A stretch of DNA of 12,450 bases from an uncultured Gammaproteobacteria bacterium (GTDB lineage: Bacteria > Pseudomonadota > Gammaproteobacteria > Pseudomonadales > Azotimanducaceae_A). Below the pieces are notes generated by a model. The model was not told where the DNA came from. It ran no database searches and saw only the letters and a program-made list of their open reading frames with translations. Location of the stretch: positions 1-12,450 of the forward strand of contig CAJWGQ010000076.1 in assembly GCA_913041025.1 (NCBI GenBank). Direction: 5' to 3'. Positions 8,163-12,450 of this stretch are shown here, piece after piece (position 1 is the first letter of the stretch; every line of letters starts with the position of its first letter). Made by a program: the position numbers and the translations under genes.

Positions 8163-9008
8163 TCAGGCTCTGGGCCTTTCGCTACCTAGGATGGACACCC
8201 GTTCTCCAGAGCGAGAGTCCGGCCAGTAATCCCAAACCGCATGATGCTGGGTACAGCGATTATCCCAAAATGTTAGCGTATTCGGTGTCCAGTTTACTCT
8301 GCACGTTAGGCGAGGCGTGCTTGCAATGAATTGCTTTAGTCCGCTTAAGATGGAGTCGCTTTCCCAGGCTGCAAGTCCCTTGATATGGGAAGTAAAACCA
8401 GAGTTAACATAGAGTACTTTTTTACCTGTTTCTGGATGAGTTGTGATGATTGGATGTTCATTTTTTGGATATTCGTGGCCATCGGGTGCGGCCACTTTAT
8501 AGTTTCTTAGGTAGGGCAAAGCCCCATCATGAACCGCAATCAGGCCTGATAGTAATTCTTTCATTTTTTCACTAAGTAGCTCATAGGCGAGATACATATC
8601 CGCATAAAGAGTGTCTCCGCCTCCTGATTCGGGTGTTTGCTTGATATAAAGCATAGAGCCTAAAGGTGGGATCTCGTCGCAGGTGACGTCGGTGTGCCAG
8701 CCATTACCAGCAGTATAAGCTGAATCTTTGGTGGTTTTGACGGTCAGGATTTCTGGGTCGCCTTGATAATGATGTTGCATCGGGTGGACATGTAACGATC
8801 CAAATTTCCTTGCAAAAGCTTTGTGTTGATCTCTGCTGATTTGCTGATCCCTGAACACGATCACCTTCCAATCTAACCAAGCTTGGTAGATCTCGCTGAA
8901 TTGTTCATTTGAAAGATCTTTGGAGAGGTCCACACCATCAATTTCAGCGCCAATGTGTGGCGTCAGATTATCGACTCCAATAGTTTGAAAGCCCGATACT
9001 GCGACCAT
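8163..9008 (-). CDS. TauD/TfdA family 2-oxoglutarate/Fe(II)-dependent dioxygenase
   Basis: A 281-residue non-haem iron dioxygenase that uses O2 and 2-oxoglutarate to hydroxylate a substrate, commonly releasing sulfite, a phenol or an aldehyde. The iron triad is complete: His105 and Asp107 in NGWHTDVTC and His255 in the CTQHHAVWDY segment, and Arg270 in SGERVSILG is placed to bind the 2-oxoglutarate carboxylate. The N-terminus with LTPHIGAEIDGVDLS and the VIVFRDQQIS strand is typical. Length matches TauD (about 283). The start has a good ribosome binding site (GAGGAGAGGGAA just before the ATG on the minus strand) and lies 21 bases after the stop of the acyl-CoA dehydrogenase gene, so the two form an operon. 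No sulfonate transporter is seen nearby, so a taurine role is unsupported. Confidence 0.94.
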   Translation of the reverse strand: MVAVSGFQTIGVDNLTPHIGAEIDGVDLSKDLSNEQFSEIYQAWLDWKVIVFRDQQISRDQHKAFARKFGSLHVHPMQHHYQGDPEILTVKTTKDSAYTAGNGWHTDVTCDEIPPLGSMLYIKQTPESGGGDTLYADMYLAYELLSEKMKELLSGLIAVHDGALPYLRNYKVAAPDGHEYPKNEHPIITTHPETGKKVLYVNSGFTSHIKGLAAWESDSILSGLKQFIASTPRLTCRVNWTPNTLTFWDNRCTQHHAVWDYWPDSRSGERVSILGSERPRA

Positions 9009-9029
9009 TTCCCTCTCCTCGATATTAAG

Positions 9030-10211
9030 TTAGTCGGGTAATCCTAGTACTCGCTTTGCGATAATATTTGCCTGGATTTCATTACTGCCACCATAGATAG
9101 TGGTTGTTCTGGTATGCAACCATTCTTCCGTTGCGACGAGATCCGATTTATCGAACCCGTTTGTGTCATGTGCTCCTAACCCCTTGAATCCGAGTAATTC
9201 TCGACGCAGATTTGCTCCATCTTGCTGGAGAGCTGCACCATAGAGTTTGAAGATTGAGGTAGCAGCGCCTGGTATTCCCGATTTGTTTTCCTCGTTAGCT
9301 CGCTGGGCGGTCAACTGAAACGCACTTCGGTTCATATTCATAACGGTGACTTCTTTTCTGACAGCGGTATCTGCTATCTCATTGCCAGATTCACCAACCG
9401 ATTCTTTGGCGAGCTTTGCTAGACCCGAGCCAGGTTGCGCTCGTCGGGCGCCGCCTGATAAACCTCCGATACCTGAGCGCTCGAATTGCAGTAGTCGCTT
9501 TCCTACGGTCCAGCCCTGATCGAGCTTGCCGATGAGGTCATCTTTCGCGGCCGTTGCATTGTCTAGAAACGTTTCACAAAAAGGAGATGAGCCAGATATA
9601 AGTCGAATAGGCTTAACGGTCACTCCTGGTTGGTCCATAGTCAGTAGTACAAAGCTGATGCCGTCATGTTTAGGGGCATCCGGATTCGTCCGTACTAAGG
9701 CGAACATCCAGTCAGCGGTTGCTGCACCCGAGGTCCAGATTTTTTGTCCGTTGATTTCCCAATGATCTCCCTTATCTGAAGCTCTGGTTTGAAGAGAGGC
9801 AAGATCAGAGCCGGCATTCGGTTCAGAATAACCCTGGCACCACTGTACTTCACCTCTGATAATTTTAGGTAGATGTCGCTCTTTTTGCTCATCGGTGCCA
9901 AATTCAAGGAGGGTCGGTCCTATCATCGACATACCCATTCCTGTCAAAGGGGTTCGTGCTCTGACTTCTGCCATTTCTTCGAAAAGAATTTTTGCTTGCT
10001 GTGGAGTTAAGCCGCCGCCGCCATATTCGGTTGGCCAGGTCGGTGCTGTGAAGCCTCGCTCAACGCAGCGCTCCAGCCAGAGCTTGACGTCAGGTTCCAG
10101 CGTTATCTTAGAACTTCCAACTGCAATTTGTCCGGGCCCTTTAGCACCTTCTGGACAGTTTTCATTCAACCAGTTGGCTACTTCTTCTCTAAATTCTGCT
10201 AATTCCGACAC
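9030..10211 (-). CDS. Acyl-CoA dehydrogenase
   Basis: A 393-residue FAD-dependent acyl-CoA dehydrogenase, which introduces an alpha-beta double bond into an acyl-CoA. The N-terminal helical domain contains WPTEYGGGGLTP. CQGYSEPNAGSDLASLQTRA at 125-144 binds flavin and is followed by GQKIWTSGA. The C-terminal helical domain ends with TTTIYGGSNEIQANIIAKRVLGLP. The position occupied by catalytic Glu in short- and medium-chain enzymes (YEGT) is Gly here, as in the actinobacterial FadE17/FadE26 type. Glu244 in LLQFERSG lies where isovaleryl- and long-chain enzymes carry the base. The start is GTG at 10209-10211 with AGGA upstream; the nearby ATG is out of frame and soon meets a stop. It is first in an operon with the TauD-like gene and divergent from the thioredoxin-like gene. 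Branched or steroid-side-chain acyl-CoAs are possible substrates by family resemblance only. Confidence 0.93.
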   Translation of the reverse strand: MSELAEFREEVANWLNENCPEGAKGPGQIAVGSSKITLEPDVKLWLERCVERGFTAPTWPTEYGGGGLTPQQAKILFEEMAEVRARTPLTGMGMSMIGPTLLEFGTDEQKERHLPKIIRGEVQWCQGYSEPNAGSDLASLQTRASDKGDHWEINGQKIWTSGAATADWMFALVRTNPDAPKHDGISFVLLTMDQPGVTVKPIRLISGSSPFCETFLDNATAAKDDLIGKLDQGWTVGKRLLQFERSGIGGLSGGARRAQPGSGLAKLAKESVGESGNEIADTAVRKEVTVMNMNRSAFQLTAQRANEENKSGIPGAATSIFKLYGAALQQDGANLRRELLGFKGLGAHDTNGFDKSDLVATEEWLHTRTTTIYGGSNEIQANIIAKRVLGLPD

Positions 10212-10300
10212 CGGTTCATCCTATAAATACATACAATTCGTCACTCTACTCGGTATAGACTACTCAACTCAACAGTTAAATAGCCTAGTTAAAGCAGATA

Positions 10301-10318
10301 CAAATTTGGGTCAAATTT
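10301..10318 (+). repeat. Tandem CAAATTT direct repeat upstream of the thioredoxin-like gene
   Basis: CAAATTT occurs at 10301-10307 and again at 10312-10318, one helical turn (11 bases) apart, in the 126-base divergent gap between the acyl-CoA dehydrogenase and thioredoxin-like genes, just upstream of the ribosome binding site. The first copy with the next G is palindromic (CAAATTTG). Spacing of one turn would suit a dimeric regulator, but A/T-rich leaders give such matches by chance. No convincing sigma70 promoter was found in the gap. Confidence 0.3.
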
Positions 10319-10324
10319 ATGATC

Positions 10325-10334
10325 AGGAGGAGGA
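10325..10334 (+). promoter_or_regulatory. Strong ribosome binding site (AGGAGGAGGA)
   Basis: This extended purine run contains two overlapping copies of AGGAGG and ends three bases before the ATG at 10338; the 5' copy at 10325-10330 leaves a seven-base gap. It fixes the start of the thioredoxin-like gene and predicts efficient translation. Confidence 0.8.
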
Positions 10335-10337
10335 CTA

Positions 10338-11915
10338 ATGAATACAGTGCCAGCTTTTTCTCTTAAGGATGTTTCCGGGAAAGAACGCCAGTTTGTTGCA
10401 CAGAAACAGTCGCTTGTTTGTTTTATTAAGGAAGACTGCCCTACCTGTCGTGAAGTAATGCCTTTATTGAGTGAGATAGAAAAGCTTTTAAATGATCGCC
10501 TAGAGATCCACATTATTGGCCAGACTAAGGAAGGTAATGTGTTACTGGAAGAAGAATTTTCCCCCTCTTTCTCAATCGTGGATGATTCAGATTTGAAAGT
10601 GTCTTTTGAAACCGATATTGAAACGGTTCCTACTATGATTTGGTCAGATGGATCAAACAAACAGAAGGAGGTAGTAGGCTTTGATCGGAACGAGTGGAAG
10701 AGCTTGGTCGATGAAATAGCTGACGCGAATTCCGTTTCATCAGAGGTGATTAATTGGGCTTCGCTTCCGAAGTGGCGTCCAGGTTGCGGTTCATTATCGG
10801 TCGACCCATTTCATGCTGAGCGACTTAAAGCGGAATCGGAAAACAGTCCAATTCGTGCCAGGAGAATTGAGATTGGCATTCAAGACGACGAATTTGAGTT
10901 TATGTTTGATCAAGGATTTTCTGATGGTCTCCCGGTAATTCCGCCAACGGCGGAAAGGGTGGTCCGTATGCTAGAGGGCACTTCGAGAGACCCGCAGGAA
11001 GTCGTTGCTGTTATGCCTCCTAATATGGGAGAGGTGACAGTGGAAAAAGTCGCCATCAATTGTGTTCTAGCAGGGTGTAAGCCAGAGTATCTGCCCGTGG
11101 TGATAGCTGCCGTCGAAGCCATTGCCACAGATGATTACAATATTCACGGAGTTATGGCGACGACGATGGGTGCGAGTCCCGTAATCGTTGTGAATGGGCC
11201 TATACGAAAGAAAATTGGTATGAACATGGGTATTGGAGCTCTGGGTCAAGGAAATAGAGCCAATGCGACCATAGGCAGAGCAGTTCGTTTGGTAGTGCGA
11301 AATGTTGGAGGTGCGATTCCGGGCGGTACGGAGCGGTCGACCTTTGGGAATCCGATGAAATTTACGATGTGCTTTGCTGAGTGGGAGGAAAGATCTAATT
11401 GGGATCCTCTTCATGTAGAGCGTGGATTCCGTCAGCAGGACTCCGTGGTGACTGTATTCACAATGTGTAGTGGGCCCGTATTAACGATTGATGAGAGTTC
11501 TTTAACAGGCGATCCACTGGCGGGTACGATCGCTCAGTGTGTTCAGACTGTTCTTGCCCCGAAGGCTTATGGGGTGACTGACTGTTTATTGGTCGTGTCG
11601 CCTGAGCACGTAGACACGTTTTCAAGGGACGATTATCAGAAAACCGATATTCGAAATCGAATTCAGTCAATTACCCAAAAAACTTATCGAGAGATGATAG
11701 TCGACGACATTTCAGGAATGGGTTTAAAACCAGAGATAGCGGCGCAAATGGATGAAGCGGCCTTGAACAAAACTGTCAAAAAGTTTAATTCAGATTCAGA
11801 TATTCATATTGTGGTTGCAGGCAGTGAGGCGGGCAAGTTCAGTGCTTGTTTCCACGGTTGGCTCACCGGGCCGAAAGGGTCAATTTCGGTGTCTCGAAAA
11901 ATTGACGAGCGTTAA
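10338..11915 (+). CDS. Thioredoxin-like domain fused to a large conserved domain of unknown function; partner of the UGSC protein
   Basis: A 525-residue two-part protein. Residues 1-130 look like a thioredoxin/TlpA fold: PAFSLKDVSGKE near the N-terminus, the redox motif CPTC at 34-37, and a cis-proline segment ETVPTMIW with Pro98. There is no signal peptide, so it should act in the cytoplasm. Residues about 150-525 form a domain I cannot assign to an enzyme class, with SDGLPVIPPT at 195-204, a MPPNMGEVTVEKVAINCVLAGC stretch at 226-247 rendered here only in part by its Cys242 and Cys247, Gly-rich segments around 296-330, MCSGP at 376-380, and a closing VVAGSEAGKFSACFHGW at 492-508 with Cys504. 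My recollection is that this domain is commonly found beside UGSC-family genes. The selenoprotein gene follows 54 bases later on the same strand. The likely role is electron transfer to, or joint catalysis with, that protein; this is inferred. Confidence 0.8.
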   Translation: MNTVPAFSLKDVSGKERQFVAQKQSLVCFIKEDCPTCREVMPLLSEIEKLLNDRLEIHIIGQTKEGNVLLEEEFSPSFSIVDDSDLKVSFETDIETVPTMIWSDGSNKQKEVVGFDRNEWKSLVDEIADANSVSSEVINWASLPKWRPGCGSLSVDPFHAERLKAESENSPIRARRIEIGIQDDEFEFMFDQGFSDGLPVIPPTAERVVRMLEGTSRDPQEVVAVMPPNMGEVTVEKVAINCVLAGCKPEYLPVVIAAVEAIATDDYNIHGVMATTMGASPVIVVNGPIRKKIGMNMGIGALGQGNRANATIGRAVRLVVRNVGGAIPGGTERSTFGNPMKFTMCFAEWEERSNWDPLHVERGFRQQDSVVTVFTMCSGPVLTIDESSLTGDPLAGTIAQCVQTVLAPKAYGVTDCLLVVSPEHVDTFSRDDYQKTDIRNRIQSITQKTYREMIVDDISGMGLKPEIAAQMDEAALNKTVKKFNSDSDIHIVVAGSEAGKFSACFHGWLTGPKGSISVSRKIDER

Positions 11916-11969
11916 TACAAGCAATTGATTATTATCAAGGCTATTGGATAAGTGAATAAGGAGAGACTT

Positions 11970-12450
11970 ATGTCTTTGACAATTTTGGATCCGACGAATG
12001 AGACGGTGCCAGTAGAAAGGCAAGTAACGCCGAGACCGGAAACCGTGAAGGGCAAGATTGCTTTTTTGGATATCTCGAAAAGCAGAGGAAACGTACTTCT
12101 GGATCGATTACAGGAAGCGTTTGAACAGCGCTTACCTCAAATTGAAATTACGCGTTATATAAAACCAACTTTTTCAAAGCCTGCGCCCGAAGACTTACGC
12201 TCGGACATTATCGAAAACAATGATTTTGTTGTTGAGGCGTTAGCCGACTGAGGATCCTGTACCACGTGCAGTTTGCATGACACGGTATGGTTTGAGATCC
12301 AGGGAGTACCTGCAGTTGCGATAGCATCCACTGAGTTTCAGGATGCGGCGGAAACTCAAGCAAAAGCTTTAGGCATGAAGGATGCTCGTAGGGTTTTTGT
12401 TGATCACCCGATACAGGATGCGACAGATCAGCAAATGAGTGAAAAGGCAG
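11970..12450 (+). CDS. UGSC-family selenoprotein with in-frame UGA (Sec94), runs off the window
   Basis: The start ATG at 11970 has AAGGAG at 11958-11963, six bases away, and is preferred to the in-frame GTG at 11952 that would put this site inside the gene. The first 93 codons (LDPTN, a PRPETVKGKIAFLDISKSRG segment, DFVVEALAD) reach TGA at 12249. The same frame then stays open for all 66 complete codons to the window edge with sensible protein: GSCTTCSLHD, then WFEIQGVPAVAIASTEF and a QAKALGMKDARRVFVDHP stretch. Read through, residue 94 is selenocysteine in U-G-S-C (Sec94, Cys97), followed by Cys100. This fits the UGSC (seleno)protein family; function unknown to me. An UxxC motif usually means thiol/selenol redox chemistry. 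It follows the thioredoxin-like gene, probably in one operon. The C-terminus is outside the window. Alternatives are a nonsense mutation or sequencing error from a Cys codon, made less likely by the hairpin after the UGA. Confidence 0.85.
12249..12251 (+). other. Recoded UGA codon (selenocysteine 94)
   Basis: This TGA sits exactly at the first position of the U-G-S-C motif for which the family is named, where other members carry Sec or Cys. Coding continues in the same frame on both sides without a shift. A conventional gene call would end the protein here at 93 residues and lose the active-site half. Confidence 0.82.
12259..12288 (+). promoter_or_regulatory. Candidate bacterial SECIS hairpin for UGA recoding
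   Basis: Bases 12265-12270 (CGUGCA) pair with 12274-12279 (UGCAUG), closing a three-base loop GUU at 12271-12273, with one G-U pair. Below an internal loop (A12264 against 12280-12283), 12259-12263 (GUACC) pairs with 12284-12288 (GGUAU). The loop G lies 20 bases after the UGA, inside the range known for bacterial SECIS elements, which lie within the coding region and need a small apical loop with an early G. The upper part UGCA-GUU-UGCA closely resembles the E. coli fdhF element UGCA-GGUC-UGCA, bound by SelB. Drawn by eye; no folding energy was computed. Confidence 0.72.

Noticed and set aside
9895..10338. Plus-strand open frame of 147 codons antisense to the acyl-CoA dehydrogenase start
   Set aside because: It mirrors the N-terminal codons of a clear acyl-CoA dehydrogenase and crosses the divergent gap; no domain is seen.
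11952..12251. A complete 99-residue protein ending at TGA 12249-12251
   Set aside because: The GTG start lies before the ribosome binding site, and the TGA falls at the Sec position of a UGSC motif with the frame continuing and a SECIS-like hairpin behind it.

Overview
The window looks like one stretch of a proteobacterial chromosome. It has moderate GC, densely packed genes, Shine-Dalgarno starts and acyl-CoA/TauD/MATE-type housekeeping and catabolic families. A marine gammaproteobacterium is my best guess, but this rests on gene style only; no rRNA, tRNA or marker gene is present. I see no insertion sequences, CRISPR arrays, phage genes or tRNAs, and no gene-free stretch longer than about 130 bases.

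Layout. (1) Positions 1-596, plus strand: the C-terminal end of an M20D-type amidohydrolase, then a small XRE-type helix-turn-helix protein. (2) 640-3616, minus strand: a tight three-gene operon read P1/S58 peptidase, M20 metallopeptidase, short-chain dehydrogenase. (3) 3691-6640, plus strand: a DszC/HpaB-like flavin monooxygenase and an N-acyl-D-amino-acid deacylase-like amidohydrolase. (4) 6683-10211, minus strand: acyl-CoA dehydrogenase, TauD/TfdA dioxygenase, MATE transporter. (5) 10338 to the end, plus strand: a 525-residue protein joining a thioredoxin-like domain (CPTC) to a large domain of unknown function, followed by a gene that standard gene calling would end at a TGA codon.

The main observation is that last gene. 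The frame from 11970 meets TGA at 12249-12251 but stays open for all 66 complete codons beyond it, to the window edge. Read through, the junction is U-G-S-C-T-T-C, which matches the UGSC family of (seleno)proteins, whose function as far as I know is unassigned. A hairpin with a GUU apical loop whose G lies 20 nt past the UGA fits a bacterial SECIS element; its upper stem resembles that of E. coli fdhF. I therefore annotate a selenoprotein with Sec94, truncated only by the window edge, probably co-transcribed with the thioredoxin-like partner. The pair suggests a thiol/selenol redox system of unknown substrate.

The left half gathers four amide-bond hydrolases of different families with a dehydrogenase and a monooxygenase. 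This suggests breakdown of amide- or peptide-like compounds, but no substrate can be read from the sequence.
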